Source: Heterohyrax brucei
Taxonomy: Eukaryota > Chordata > Mammalia > Hyracoidea > Procaviidae
Direction of reading: 5' to 3'
DNA: 64,000 nucleotides
NCBI GenBank assembly: GCA_028571685.1
Contig: CM053146.1
Coordinates: 108,351,431-108,415,430 of the forward strand
The position numbers and the translations under genes were made by a program. The notes beneath the pieces are model-generated. The model had not been told where the DNA came from and ran no database searches. It saw only the letters and a list, made by a program, of their open reading frames with translations. Shown here piece after piece: positions 1-12,250 of this stretch; position 1 is the stretch's first letter; every line of letters starts with the position of its first letter.

Positions 1-23
1 GAAAGATGTTCTTCATAGCTACC

Positions 24-468
24 TGTCATGGACTGAATTGTGTCCCCCCCAAAATACATGCAGCCATGTGCTGGGCCATGATTCTCAATATTTTGCTATT
101 GTCCTCCATTTTGTAATTTTCCTATGCTGTATATTAAAGGATTAGGGTGGGGCTGTAAATTCCTTCATAGGATCACCTCCCTGCTCCACTGTAAAAGAGA
201 ATTGGGAACCTCACACCATCAAGCAAACAGCAACAGGAGAAGAGTGCCTCCTTCAGACCTGAGGTTCCTGCATCAAGATGCTCCCTGGACAAAGACTGCT
301 GTAATACTGGACTTTCCTCCAGAGTCGACAAGGGGAAAGTCTTCCCCTGGAGTGAATATCCTGAATTTAGACTTGTAGCCTGCCAGACTGTGTAAAAATA
401 AATCTTCTTTTGTTAAAGCCATCCACTCTGTGGTATTTCTGTTAGAGCAGCACTAGCTGGCTAAAACA
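24..468 (+). mobile_element. Solo LTR, ERVL/MaLR-like family A
   Basis: The left end has TGTCATGGACTGAATTG and the right end has an AATAAA signal (about 400) followed by a GGCTAAAACA terminus, the usual plan of MaLR/ERVL-type LTRs. The flanking five bases are CTACC on the left (19-23) and TTACC on the right (469-473), a 4/5 target-site duplication. No internal viral sequence or partner LTR adjoins it, so it is a solo LTR left by recombination. Copies of the same family lie at 31160, 39308, 44719, 48149 and 59918. The 84-residue frame inside it is not a gene. Confidence 0.75.
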
Positions 469-479
469 TTACCTAACAA

Positions 480-680
480 TCATGAAAATGCAATTAAAAT
501 AATATGATTCCCCCACCTTCAAACAATTTGGTTGCAAAAATTAAAATGATTGAGAAATTTAATGCTGGCAAAGATGTAGGGAAATAGGCACTCTTCAGTA
601 TTGCAGGTAGGACTATAAATTGATAAAACCTAGTGGGAAAGTACTTGGACAGTATCTGGATTACGTACATATTTCCCTAG
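480..680 (+). mobile_element. L1 ORF2 3'-end relic
   Basis: The run containing GCTGGCAAAGATGTAGGGAAAT, then ATTGCAGGTAGGACTATAAATTGAT and a GGACAGTATCTGGAT stretch follows the order of the highly recurrent 3' part of mammalian L1 ORF2. It is degraded and has no open frame. It probably belonged to the same L1 as the block from 1085, separated by about 400 bases I cannot assign. Confidence 0.55.
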
Positions 681-1084
681 ACTTCCCACCTACTGCCTCC
701 CAGTTACTGTATTATCTATCCCTTGTAGTTTTCCTTCCCTACACCTAAACTTCTAAATATAGTTCCTTTCTACATAAATTCTCCTTCTTGTGTCCTAATC
801 TAGTATGCCATTTTTTTCGTGTTGGGTCAGTGACTAAATCAGGACATATATTGTCTGGCCACATGACAGGTCTTCACTACATTTAGCTGTCTCTCCTTCC
901 CTTAAGGATTTTGGGCTACATTTTGTACAGGACTGGAAACTTCCAAGTTTCTTCAAGCAAATGAATGGCCTCATCTTCTTTGCTCTTTAGTACAATGAAT
1001 CTGAGCATAAGTGAAAAGGTGAGAAAGAGAAATGAGAATGGCTTAGCAATGGGACTCTGATCTGGAGATCTTCCTAGAGGAGAA

Positions 1085-2442
1085 TTCTGGAACACCATGG
1101 CTATAGTACACGGAAGAGTCAACAGATGAAGAGACAAACAATGTGGTACACACACACGATGGAATACTTCTTGGCCAGTAGGGGACATAAGTCTTGATAC
1201 GTTCTGCAGTATGGATAGAGCTTGAAGATATTATGCTTAGTGAAGTAAATCAATCACAAAAAGACAAATATTGTGTGACCTCCAGTACAAAAAGATTAGA
1301 AAAGGCAAACGTACGGAGACCAAAGTTTACTAGTGGTTACAGGGGGGATTGTGAGTTAATAGTGATGGAAAAATTAAGCTGAATAAGGGTAGAGTTGCAC
1401 AGCTGATTATTGTAATTGCTGTCAATAAGTTGTAACCCTGCATAAAGTTGAACTGGCAAAAGTTGTATGATAGATATGCTTACCACAATGACCAAAAAAA
1501 AGAGATGCTTATATATAACCAAATATCATTGGTTTGGAGGTTTAAAGTCATGGTTTCATGGGACTTCCCAGTTACTCAATCTAATAACATACTTAGTGCT
1601 CCTGTTCTACCTCCTTGTTCACTGCATAGTGCCGGGGGTCTTAAAAACTTGCAAGCAGTCATCCAAGGCATAATAATTGCTCTCTGTTGATCTGGAGCAA
1701 AGCAGGGAGGAGAGTCAAGAGGAGAAGGAGGATACAGAATGTGTGGCTAATCGCCTCCATTAACAACTGCCTCCTTTGCTATGAGACCAGAAGAACTGAA
1801 GGACTGAAGGGTACTCAGCTACCACTTGTGAACATTTTGATGAATCCCGATCAAAAGGAAAATGATCCAGATGGAATTTCAAATTGTCCCAGACTTAAGA
1901 CTTTGTGGAGCAATGGAGACAGGATAAACCTTTCAAACTTTTGCCCGGAGATAAAAGTATCCTTGAAACCAGACAATATAAACAATATAGTCTAGCTTAA
2001 GTAGTAAAAAATGTCTGCCTTGAGCATTATGCTCTTTTAAGGACTATCTATATGGGATCAAAGTGACAACAGTGTTTTGAAAGATTAGGTAGGAACCTTA
2101 GGGACAGCTGGAAACCCTGGGGGCATAGTGGGATAAGTGTTATGTCTGCTAACCAAAAGGCTAGCAGCTCAAATCTGCTAGGTGCTCCTTGGAAACTCTA
2201 TGGGGCAGTTCTACTCCCACCTCTAGGATCGCTGTGAGTTGGACCCAACTCAACGCCAGTGGGTTTTTTGTAGGGACAGCGAGTTTATGTTAATGGAGGA
2301 GTGAAAACTCAGAAAAGGAGGGTGAGAATGGTCGCACATCCCAAAGAACATAATCAGTGTCTGAACTGTACATGTAGAAACAGTTGAATTGGAATATGTT
2401 TTGCTGTATGTATTCTCAAAGAAGACAATTAAAAAAAAAAAT
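1085..2442 (+). mobile_element. L1 3' end and 3' UTR, with nested SINE
   Basis: At 1140-1190 the text has the AATGTGGTACACAC...GATGGAATACTTCTTGGCC order, and at 1205-1290 the GAAGATATTATGCTTAGTGAAGTAAA order, both typical of the end of L1. An internal A-rich run sits at 1493-1503. About 900 bases of 3' UTR follow and end in an A10 tract near 2431-2440. The same order, in reverse, recurs at 18835-19746, which confirms a repeat family. A SINE interrupts it at 2111-2270. The small frames within are chance. Confidence 0.7.
2111..2270 (+). mobile_element. AfroSINE, short class, inside L1 3' UTR
   Basis: It has the tRNA-derived head (GCATAGTGGGATAAGTG, then CTGCTAACCAAAAGG and an AGCTCAAATC B-box-like element), the central CTCCTTGGAAACTCTATGGGGCAG and the GTGAGTTGGACCCAACTC tail. 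The duplication TAGGGACAGC flanks it exactly at 2099-2108 and 2271-2280, so it inserted after the L1. Confidence 0.9.
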
Positions 2443-2639
2443 CCATGTTTCTCTCCATCCTTCCCTCAGTTTTCTGTTCTGGACACTGGAATCCTCATTC
2501 CCTCTTCCACGCTCCCCTCCCCCTGAAACCAACAGTCTGTAACTGGTAGCTTCCCCCCACTCTGCTCCTTTCTATCAAAAACAGTGTGGGGGTGGTGTCT
2601 GATTTCCTCTAACATCACAAGGAAAATGAGAAACAAGAT

Positions 2640-3280
2640 CAACAGCTAAAGGCTGATTCCTGTGAAGCAGAGGTCAGGCACGCCTTATCTCTGTGCCATC
2701 TTTACCAACTCTGATACCAACTGTCTCTCCCATGGCACTTGTTACTTCTCTGCTGGGTTTCATAATCCATTGCAATGACCACACAGAACTCACAGATGGA
2801 GTTTCCTAAGGAAGTAACAGGTTACAATTCGGACTAGAAAGACTCAAGGATACGGTTCTTCCATCAGGACAGCCTCTGCCCAGCTGTGCTCAAAGTCATG
2901 GCCTTCCCTGGCCTTTGGCCTCTTCTGAGGGTGGGAAAGCCCACCATGTTGTCTCCTGCTGTGGAGTCTCTGCTGCCAGGTTTCTGTCCACCTTGGTTAC
3001 TGCTTTTCCTGCTTTGGGTCTCTCTGTGTCTCCCGGTTTCAGGACTCATCAGCATAGGGATCTCAGACACAAAGACCATGCTGACTCTTCTTCCTTGGTA
3101 ATGGTGAGCTCTTCTCCTTCCTGCCTCTAGCATGGCCCATTTCAAGCCAGAGAGATGGTAAAACTAACCAATCCCCTTGGTGGGACACAATTACACTATC
3201 ACACAGTGTTGCCCAATCACTTCGGTAGAAGTTATGAGACCATAGCTAGAAAGGTCACACAAAGGTGATCTGTGGCATTA
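2640..3280. repeat. Unclassified block, possibly LTR-like
   Basis: This stretch has no recognisable gene. Its composition (AGGTCAGGCACGCCTTATC, then GACCACACAGAACTCACAGATGG and a long C/T-rich part) looks like an interspersed repeat, possibly an LTR read in reverse, but I cannot name the family. The 71-93 residue frames on both strands overlap each other and lack any known domain. 2443-2640 before it is pyrimidine-rich and unassigned. Confidence 0.3.
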
Positions 3281-3344
3281 CACTTTCCAATCTATTTTCC
3301 ATGTCGTCGTCAGAACAAATAACCTAAAAGGCAAATGTGGGTGT

Positions 3345-3710
3345 GTCGTTCCTTGATTGGATGCTTCAATATCTTCCCATTGCTGTTGGCATAAAGATCA
3401 ACTCAATATCAGACTCTGGCATCAAAAAGCAGTTAAAAGTGAAAGCTATGCTGACAGATTGCTGGTTTCAAATCTTGGCTCTACACTTTGTAGGTGTGAT
3501 ATTGCTGGCTTGATTTTCTCATTTCTAGAAAACCCTGATGGCATAGTGGTTATGTGCTACAGCTGCTAACCAGAAGGCTGGCAGTTCAAATCTCCTAGGC
3601 ACTCCTTGGAAACTCTATAAGGCAGTTCTACTCTGTTTATAGGGTCACTATGAATCAGAATTGGCTCACTCGCAGTGGGTTTGGCTTGGTTTCTATTTAA
3701 AATGTCAGTT
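3345..3710 (+). repeat. L2 and MIR relics, MIR split by a SINE
   Basis: 3345-3415 resembles the L2 motif with CTTCCCATTGCTG...ATAAAGATCAACTC. 3450-3528 resembles MIR (TTTCAAATCTTGGCTCTACACTT, then TTGATTTTCTCAT). The MIR word that should read TTCTCATCTGTAAAATG is split between 3516-3528 and 3694-3706, exactly around the SINE. This fixes the SINE as the younger element. Confidence 0.5.
3529..3693 (+). mobile_element. AfroSINE, short class, inside MIR
   Basis: It has the AACCCTGATGGCATAGTGG head, CTGCTAACCAGAAGG and CAGTTCAAATC B-box-like words, the CTCCTTGGAAACTCTATAAG core and a GCAGTGGGTTTGGCTTGG tail. TTTCTA on both sides is a likely short target duplication. It is immediately followed by the MIR remainder and then the 5' end of an RTE. 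Confidence 0.85.
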
Positions 3711-6700
3711 TGTCATACTATGGGGGCTTCTATGTTACTGTGATATCAGAAGCTATGCTTTTGGTATTCAGATACCAGCAAGGTCATCTATGATGAACAG
3801 GTTTCATACGAGCTTCCAGACTATGACCAGGAAGAAGGACCTAGCAGTCTACTTCTGAAAAGAATTAGTCCATGAAAATCCTATGAATAGCAGCAGAACA
3901 TTGTCTGACACAGTTCTGGAAGATGAGACCCCCTAGTTTAGAAGGAACTCAAAAGATGGCTAGGGAATAGCTGACTCCTCAAAGTACAGTCAGTCTTGCT
4001 GGTATGGATGGAGTAAGGCTTTTGAGACTTTCATTTGCTGATGTGGCACCACTCAAAAATGAGAAGAAACAATTGCAAGAATCCATTAATAATCAGAATA
4101 TTGAATGTACAAAGTATGAATCTAGGAAAATTGGAAATCACCAAAAATGAAATGGAATGCATAAACACCAATATCCTAGGCATTAGTGAGCTGAAATAGA
4201 CCAGTACTGGCCATTTTGAATCAGACAATCATATGGTCTACTGTGCCAGGAATGATAACTTGAAGAGATGTGATGTTTCATTCATCATCAAAAACAACAC
4301 TACAAGATTTATCCTGAAGCACAATACTGTCAGTCACAGGATAATATCTACAGGACTACAAGAAAGACTAATATGGCTGTTATTCAAATTTATGCCCTAA
4401 ACAGTAAGGCCAAAGATGAAGAAGTTTGTAGATTTTTATCAACTTCTGCAGTCTGCAATTGATAGAACATGTAATCAAAATGTATTGATAATTACTGATG
4501 ATTGAAATGGGAAAATTGGAAACAAAGAGGAAGGATCAGTAGTTGGAAAATATGGCCTTGGTAATAGAAATGATGCCTGAGGTTGAGTGACAGAATTTTG
4601 CAAGACCAATGATTCTTTATTGCAAGTAATCTTTTTTCACTAACATAAACAGTGACTCTGCAACAGACGTTGCCAGACAGAATATACAGAGATCACATCA
4701 ACTACATCTGAGGAAAGAGATGTGGAAAAGCTCAAAATCATTAGTTGTGGGCTGATTGTGAAACAGTGTGTCAATTGCTCATATAGACATTCAAATTGAA
4801 ATGGAAGAAAATTAGAACAAGTCCATGAGAGCCAATGTATGATCTTGAGGATATTATTACATTTGAGTTTAGAGATCATCTTAAGAACAGATTTGACACG
4901 TTGAACACTAATGACCAAAGACCACACGAGCTGCGGAGTAGCATCAAAGACATCATATGTGAAGAAAACAAGAGGTCATTAAAAAGACAGGAGAGAAAGA
5001 AAAGATGAAATGAATGTCAGAAGAGACTCTGAAATTTGCTCTTGAATATAAAGTTGCTAAAGAAAAAAGAAAGAATGATGAAGTAAAAGAACTGAACAGA
5101 AGGTTTGAAAGAGTGGTTCAAGAAAACAAAGTGAATTATTATAATGACGTACATGTACAAAGAGCTGGAGATAGAACACCAAAAAGGAAGAATGTGCTCT
5201 GCATTTTTTAAGCTGAAAGAACTGAAAAAAAAAAAATTCAAGTCTCTAGTTGCAATAGTGAAGGATTCTACAGAGAAAATATTGAGTGACTCAGGAAGCA
5301 TCAAAAGAAGATGGAAGGAATACACAGTATTCCAGAAAAAACTGGTCAGTGTTCAACCATTTCAAGGGGTAGCATACCATCAGGAATGGTGGTACTAGAG
5401 GAAGAAATCTAAGTTGCACTGAAACCGTTGGCAAAGAACAAGGCCCCAGGAATTGACAGAATATCAATTGAGATGTTTCAACCAACAGATGCAGTGTTGG
5501 AAATGCTCACTCATCTGTGACAAGAAATTCGAAGGACAGCTACCCGGTCTACTGACTGAAGAGATCCATATTTTTGTCTGTTCCCAGGAAGGTGATCCTA
5601 CTGAATGTGTAAATTATCAAATAATATCATTTTGCTGAAGATCATCCAAAAGCAACTGTAGCAGTATATTGACAGGGAATTGCTAGAAATTCAGACTGGA
5701 TTCAGAAGAAGATGTGGAACCAGACATATCATTGCTGATGTCAGATGCATCTTGGCCAAAAGTAGACAGAAAAATGTTTACCTGTGTTTTATTGACTATG
5801 AAAAAACATTTGACTGTGTGGATCATAACAAATTATGGCTAACATTGTAGAGAATGGGAATTCCAGAACACTTAATTGTGCTCTTGAGGAATCTGTGCAC
5901 AGATCAAGAGGCAGTTGTGTAAACAGAACAAGGAAATACTGCATGGATTTAAAGTCAGGAAATGTGTGCATCAGGGTAGTATCCTTTTGTCATGCCTTTC
6001 AGTCTGTATGCTGAGTAAATAATCTGAGAAGCTGAACTATACGACGAGGAATGGGGTATGAGGCTTGGAAGAGACTCTTTAACAGGCTGCATAATGCAGG
6101 TAACACAAGCTTGCTTGCTGCAAATGAAGAAAACTTGAAACACTGCTCGAAATCAAAGATTATAGCGCTCAATATGGATTACACATCAACATAAAGAATA
6201 GAAAATCCTCACAACTGGGACCAATAAACAATGGCATGATAAACAGAGAAAAGATTGAAGTTGTTAAGGATTTCACTTTACTTGGTTCCACTATCAACAC
6301 TTGTGGAAGTAACAATCAAGAAATCAAAAGACACACGCATTGGGCAAGTCTGTTGTAAAAGATCTCTTAAAGTACTGAAAAGCAAAGATGTCACCTTGGA
6401 GACTAAGGTGCACCTTACCGAAACTTTAGTATTTTCAATCACATCATACACATGTGAAACTGGACAATAAATAAGGAAGACAGAAGAAGGATTGATGTCT
6501 CTGAAACTGGGGTGCTAGAGAAGAATATCGAACGTACCACGGACTTCCAAAAGAACAAACAGATCTGTCTTGGAAGGAGTACAATCAGAGTGCTCCTTAG
6601 AAACAAGGTTGGTGAGGCTACGTCTCACATACTTTGTCAGGAGGGATCAGTTCCTGGAGAAGGACATCATGCTTGGTGGAGTAGAAGGTCAGCGAAAAAA

Positions 6701-6866
6701 GGAAGATCTTCCATCAGATGGCCTACCACAGCAGCTGCAACAACGAGCTCAAGCATCGCAGCGATGCGGGGCATGGGGCAGGATCAGGCAGTGTTTTGTT
6801 GTGCTATACATGGGATCACCGTGAGTCACAACCAACTTGACAGCACTTGACAACAACAATGACAAA
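3705..6866 (+). mobile_element. RTE-clade LINE (BovB/RTE1-like), near full length, decayed
   Basis: The order of an RTE element can be followed throughout. The 5' region (GTCAGTTTGTCATACTATGG, GCTTCCAGACTATGACCAGG) lies at 3705-3960. An apurinic-type endonuclease region follows, where LIIT-D-[W]N-x-K-x-GN is recognisable at about 4484-4530 with a stop at the tryptophan. The linker has frames such as MSEETLKFALEYKVAKEK at 5014. In the reverse transcriptase, FIDYEKTFDCV near 5790-5820 corresponds to the first catalytic block. The C-terminal part runs 6130-6730 and the tail CAACTTGACAGCACTTGACAAC reaches 6866. Many stops and frameshifts make it inactive. Length of about 3.16 kb is close to a full RTE of 3.2-3.3 kb. 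It is a template for comparison with the copies at 13629, 34404, 49040 and 50478. Confidence 0.9.
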
Positions 6867-7536
6867 ACAGTAATAATAATAGCACCTAATCACCACAACA
6901 ATAGACTTGTGCAAACCAATGATCATGGAGATGTCAAGGGACCAAACAATGTTTTGTTTTGTTTTGTTACATGTAAGGCTGCCATGAGGAGGAGATGACT
7001 CTACCAAAACAAGTGACAACAGTAGCCTCTAACTTGCAGGACAGTTGGGATGGTTACGGGACAGGCAGCCCATGTTACACCCTCCGTCAGTGTCATCTGC
7101 TATGATTGTATCTTTAGCTGCAGTTCACACCATGTTCCCTCCGTCTGCGGGAGCCACAATGGACTCTTTCCACTTTCTCAATTGACTCCTTGTACAGACT
7201 GTTCTGTCTCCCCAGTATCCACTGGTTCCTCAAATTCTTATTCTTCTCATAGGAGCTTGTGGGGCTTTTCTAGACATAGGAGCTTGTGGGGCTTTCCTAG
7301 ACTAACACTGAGGTCTCTGCCGGTACAGCATCACTCTTTTCCTTCCTAGTATGTATTAGGCATCTATTAGATAATTAATAGGGGCGTAAATGAATGGCAT
7401 TTTATCACACTCTACGGAAATTGCATAATTCCTGGTTCCCCTGACTGTGCTCACAAGGTGTGAGGAAGTTAACTTGTTCACTGTTGATTCCTGGTATCCA
7501 GGAGAGATAATGCCTCAGATCAAAACTCAAACGCAT
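6867..7536. other. Unassigned stretch with a 27-bp tandem duplication
   Basis: The start is an A/C-rich tail region after the RTE. The rest has no gene or clear repeat except a two-copy tandem duplication of period 27 at 7248-7301. The 99-residue frame at 7050-7349 is only the translation of that duplication and simple sequence. Confidence 0.4.
7248..7301. repeat. 27-bp tandem duplication, two copies
   Basis: CATAGGAGCTTGTGGGGCTT begins at 7248 and again at 7275. The copies differ at about one base, TTTTCTAGA against TTTCCTAGA. Confidence 0.85.
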
Positions 7537-7725
7537 AGTCACTGGCTCTATTTCATCTCATAGTGAGCCTATAGGACAGTAGAACTTCCTCAAAAGGCTT
7601 CCAAGGCTGTAAATCTTTGTAGAAGCAGACTGCCACATTTTTCTCCTACAGAGCAGCTGGTGGGTTTGAATGGCCAACTTCTAAGTTAGCAGCAGAATGA
7701 TTTAACCACTGCTTTACCAGGGTTC
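7537..7725 (-). mobile_element. AfroSINE, long class
   Basis: Read on the minus strand it has the head GTTAAATCATTCTGCTGC, the long-class insert (AGCTGCTCTGTAGG with AAGATTTACAGCC) and the TCCTATAGGCTCAC tail. It ends next to two further SINE pieces, forming a cluster of three on the same strand. Confidence 0.75.
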
Positions 7726-7737
7726 TATAGAACAATC

Positions 7738-7965
7738 AAAAGAAACCCACTGCTGTAGAGTCAATTCCAACTCATGGTGACCCTACAGAGTAGAATTGTC
7801 CCATACAGTTTCCAAGCAGCATCAGGAGGATTTGAACTGCCAATTCTCTGGTTAGCAGTTGTAGCACTTAACCACTATACTGCACCACCAGGGTCACATA
7901 AACCTAACCCATTGCCGTCAAGTCAGGTCTGACTCATGATGACCCTAGAGATCAGATTGAAGGAT
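7738..7965 (-). mobile_element. AfroSINE short class plus a partial copy
   Basis: 7738-7896 is a short-class SINE (plus-strand view AGAAACCCACTGCTGTAGAGTC to ACCACCAGGG). 7900-7965 is only a tail fragment (CCTAACCCATTGCCGTCAAG), which stops abruptly at about 7965. Three SINEs in 430 bases suggests repeated insertion into A/T-rich tails. Confidence 0.75.
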
Positions 7966-10840
7966 CTAAACAAACATCTGCCACCTTAGACAAGTACCTA
8001 CTTTAGAAAACCACTTAGACACTCGAATGGATCTATCATGAATCATAAAATCCAAGAAATTTTGCCAGTTTGTATTAGAAGTAAATGAAACTTTATGTTC
8101 CCTCTAATTTTCTTACTCCTATAAAACTCATCCTTTAATCATCATACACATTGGGTGCTTTTGAGCATAATATATTTACATGTCTCGTGGCAAAATGTTT
8201 TGTGTGACCTTTAAAATTTCTCTGATTCTCCTATTGTACAGCCTATATCAGACATCTTCAGAGATGCAAAAGTGATAAGTTAAAAGCAAACCGTCAGTCC
8301 AAGAATTTTAGCATACAGTTTCAACAAAAAATACCCCAATTATTCCCTTGCCTTTCAATCATTTTCTTTTATTGACCTTAGTGAAACTGCTTTGTAATTG
8401 TACACCACCTTCACTCTTGCAGGCAGTATATCTTTTATTAAATTGTATTAAACACTTACTAACCATAATCCAAACCCTCCATTATCTAGAGTTTATTTTT
8501 TTCTCTATATTCATGAAAAAGAGGCAAAAGGAAAATTTACACATCAGTTTTAGCTAAAATACAAAAAGAAATTTCAGCATACATTCTTGGGCAAGTGTAT
8601 ATTGTTCTGATCTCAAAAACATTATGTATGCTAACGCTGTTAAATAAACATAAATGTTTTATAAAGACAAATGAGTTAGCAATATAGTGTGCCTGCTGAG
8701 AGTTGATTCATTCCCTCCTTTCTATCTAGAAAGAAGACTGGAATCACACATTTACACTTTTCAAGAAGAACTTTAGCAAAAAGGGTTGCTGACTTGACCC
8801 TCAATTAAACAGAAAACTTGGCGTATTTTGGTAAATTGAGCTTTTATCATATTTCTTCTATTATCTTAAGTGACATCTTAATGGCCCAAAGCTTTTGATT
8901 TACTCTAAGTTATCTCTCACAGGAGAGGTACCCTATGCACACTGAACAAATGAGTGGAAAAAGAAAGTTAAATATTAAGCTGGGTCTGGCCCATTTAGTA
9001 AGACATTTGTTTGTCTCAACCAAATTCTGTAAATATCATAAATGATAGCAAAATAGGTGACGCTACACCAAGACACTGGAAGGCCAATGAAGAGAGAAAT
9101 AACTCAAAACTCTGAAAATAAAGCTGTTAAATATTACAAGCACAGCCATGCCTTGCTAAACTAATTTTTCAGGACAGAAAAGCAGATTGTGGAATTATTC
9201 ACGCCAAAGTAATCCTTACTTAATTTAATCATGGAACTAGGTTTCCTAATATGGATATTTTCTTAGACTTCAATTTGTTACATAGCTAACTTATATTCTA
9301 ATAGACTATGTTGGTAATAAGAAAATGAATTACATGCTCTTGGCAGAGAGATGACAAGTTAGATCTGAATTTATCCCACACAAACATGGTGCCCCTTTTA
9401 AATTCAATAAGCTCAAGATACCTCTACAATATATCAGATCTGTGTGCCAATTATAAACAGATGGTAAGCCTCTCCATCCCACGTGCTAGAGAGAGGACAG
9501 GCCATACTGTACTTTTATTGGGGAACTGCCTGTGAGGACATCATCAGCAAGAATACGTGGTCCAGCTAATTGGAGCAAAGATCACTCAGCTTCCTATTTT
9601 AGAACCTTCTAAATGCATCAACCAGTTGGCTTAGTACAGACAGAACCTAACACCCCAGGAAATTTTAACACTCTACCCAGGAGAGGGCAGCGACACACAA
9701 TGAGCTAACATCTGACACCAGGCTCCCAGTGATGAAATAAGAAAACAATGAAAGAGGTCTCTGATTCTGGAAAGACGATTAGTCTTTCATTAGCCACTGT
9801 CTCCAAGCAGGATCCAGGCGAAATGTAAGTCACTGTTTCATTAACTATCCCTGTCACAACAAGGAGTTCCTCAAATCTAATAAAGAAGCCTTTTTTTTTT
9901 TTATAGGAAGAGTACTTATTAAGAGTGTGACACGCGAAAGCGTTCCCACCCTACACGCAGGCTGCCTACTGTTGGTCTCATTTGTCAAACACAAGTTCAT
10001 TTTTAACACTGATGTCGTAAATTTCTGCTGACTTGGCAATCTGCAGCCACTTCTCAGAAGCTCTGTAATATCTTAAAGACTTCACAGCTAAGCAGTTAGA
10101 AAGCATTTGGGGTTTAATTCCGCGCACTGACCTGTTTAAGGGAATAACGGAAATAAAACAATTTTCATTTAAAGGCCTGAGAAGGCCTCTCTCCTTCTGA
10201 AAGACTCTTTGTATCAACGCCATGAATCAAATGGCTTGTCTAAGTGGTTACTCTGCACCACCAGTGAAGGCCCAGCAATGTGGCAGTGAATCACATTTAA
10301 TAACTTGTGGTTAGCTGTCATGAACACTTAATTTGATGTTGAACACAAACTCTGCAGGAGCGGCCTGGGGCTGAGGAGGGGAGAGGTGGGTTAGGAGTCG
10401 GGGGGCACAGCAAGTTAAGATCTGCTCAGATACTACAGCTCTTTTTCTCCTGTTGAATTCATGTAAGGACAGAGCACGTGTGGGGCTCTGTCTGCTGTTG
10501 TTTGTCGCTCCTCTGCAACAAGGCAGAAGACTGTTTGTTTCCTTGGCATGGACTGTCCTTTTACTGGTTTCCTGGGGTCCTATTCCACCCCCATCAGGAA
10601 GGCTTGCCCAGTGCTACAAAATATTGCAGTCTCTTCCAGAGTGCTATTGGAGGGCTGTCAGGCCAGCTAGAAGAATTCAAAGCGCTCAGGGAACCCACAA
10701 AAGATTTCTTGCAGCCTTTTAGCTGTCTGGCAGGCAGTGGAAACCCCTCTTGTGTCAACTGCTAAACACTGCTGTCCCTGTGTCCTGTATGGAATGCGTC
10801 AAAACTCGGGAAGACCACAGCTTCACATGTTGCCCATGTG

Positions 10841-11164
10841 TGCTGGCGGCAGCAGCTTCAGCCGCCTCAGACATTTTAATTTGTCACTCGGGAAAGCAGA
10901 TGTGTCCGGGAGTTGGAGAACTTGGGAGGCGACCACAGCGAGCTCCCTGAAGGGAGCAGCCTGCCCCACGGGACCTCTGGTGCGCCTCTTCCATTCCGCA
11001 GGGAGCGGCCGGGGCCGGGGAAGGGAGAAGCCCGCCTTCCGGGATTCTGAGACCAGGCCGCCTCCCCCGGGCCGCAGCGTGAGTCCTCGCCAAGCGGGGG
11101 GAGAACTGCTTATTAGGGCCACAACGCCGCGCACGGCCTTTATTTCACAATCTGTCTCGCGAAA
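10841..11164. promoter_or_regulatory. CpG-rich core, candidate CpG island
   Basis: Counting by eye gives about 26 CpG dinucleotides in 324 bases, against almost none in the neighbouring kilobases. The sequence is strongly GC-rich (GGGAGCGGCCGGGGCCGG near 11000 and CCTCCCCCGGGCCGCAGCG near 11060). It contains no transposon I can identify. It could be a promoter or an enhancer CpG island. No TATA box, splice donor or open frame picks a direction. Confidence 0.6.
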
Positions 11165-11290
11165 GCACTTTACCAACATCATCTCGCTAATCCTCAGTCC
11201 TCTCACAATAGTTCTTTGAGTCACACAACGATTCCTCATCACTTCCTCTAAATTGGTGTGAGAATCTTTTAAGTGTATTTCAAATTCTAC
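11160..11290 (-). repeat. Possible MIR relic
   Basis: AGCACTTTACCAACATCATCTC, then AATCCTCAGTCCTCTCACAATAG, follows the order of the MIR 3' half in reverse, but is very diverged. Confidence 0.3.
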
Positions 11291-12129
11291 TTTGCAGAGA
11301 CACTTGTCGGAGGAATATGGCCTGATAAATGCACCGTGGCTGACTCCCGGGAGAGCTGCTTCTGAGGAAAATGGAATTTGACTTTTTTATTCCCTCACGT
11401 CAGTAGCCCTGTTTCCAAGGTGCAGAGGAACTATAAGGATGATTTCAGGTAGTGTCGGTTTATTTTAAAGCAGAGCAAACTTTAGTCACACAAACACTCA
11501 TTAAGTGGTAACGCCCAGTGAAAGCATAAAGCGTTTGGCTTTGTGTGCCAGCAACTTCCTGTGCTGATAGACCTTGTCTTCTTTCCCAAGAAACTCTCAC
11601 CCCCTGACTCCCTATGTCTCACCCATCACATCACTCGAACTCGGGCCAAGCCAAGCCAAGTGCCGTCAAGTCGGCGGACTTGGGAGAGTTGCAAAAGAAA
11701 GGTGTGGGATCCAATTCCCACAAACTCCGTAACAAATTAGTGTGAACACTATAAATCTCTATTTTACATATTTTAAAAAATTTATAGCAATCACAGTAAA
11801 AAGTAGTATTAAGAAAATAATCTAAACTCATGGAATGAAAGTGGCAGACTTACAGCTCTCCCAAGAAACACACTAAAAGAAGATACATTGTAAAGTTTAC
11901 ACACACACACAACTTGAAACTTCCATATTCTGAAAATGTAACAGGTGCACTCACAAGTCAGAATAACGGCACACGCTCCATGGAGCAAACTAGTTCCTAT
12001 AGTAAAGTTAGAAAAAACAAATCTGAACAAGAAAAGTAGCTCTAAAAGATGTGACAGAATGTATTCAGTTCAGAAGTGACATTGAAATAATAATAAAATT
12101 AAAGGATTCTAAAACTGGAAAAAGTGTTT

Positions 12130-12250
12130 CATTTAAATTATTTGTTTTTATAGATGAGAAAACAGACACAGGAGTTCAGCAAGTTGCTTGAAGCCCTAGA
12201 TCTGGCTAATAAATGATGGGCGGAAGATTAGAATTCAGTGGCATACAGAA
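12130..12250 (-). repeat. MIR relic
   Basis: TAGATGAGAAAACAGACACAGG, then GCAAGTTGCTTGAAG and CTGGCTAATAAATGATGGG, then AGAATTCAG match the MIR core in reverse complement order. Such relics are old and shared by placental mammals. Confidence 0.55.

Noticed and set aside
2111..2200. tRNA genes at SINE heads
   Set aside because: The A- and B-box-like words belong to tRNA-derived SINE heads. No cloverleaf with an acceptor stem can be drawn.
10737..11219. 160-codon plus-strand frame in the CpG-rich core
   Set aside because: Overlapping frames of similar length exist in other frames and on the other strand (139 and 69 codons). GC-rich DNA lacks stops, and no domain or splice context supports it.
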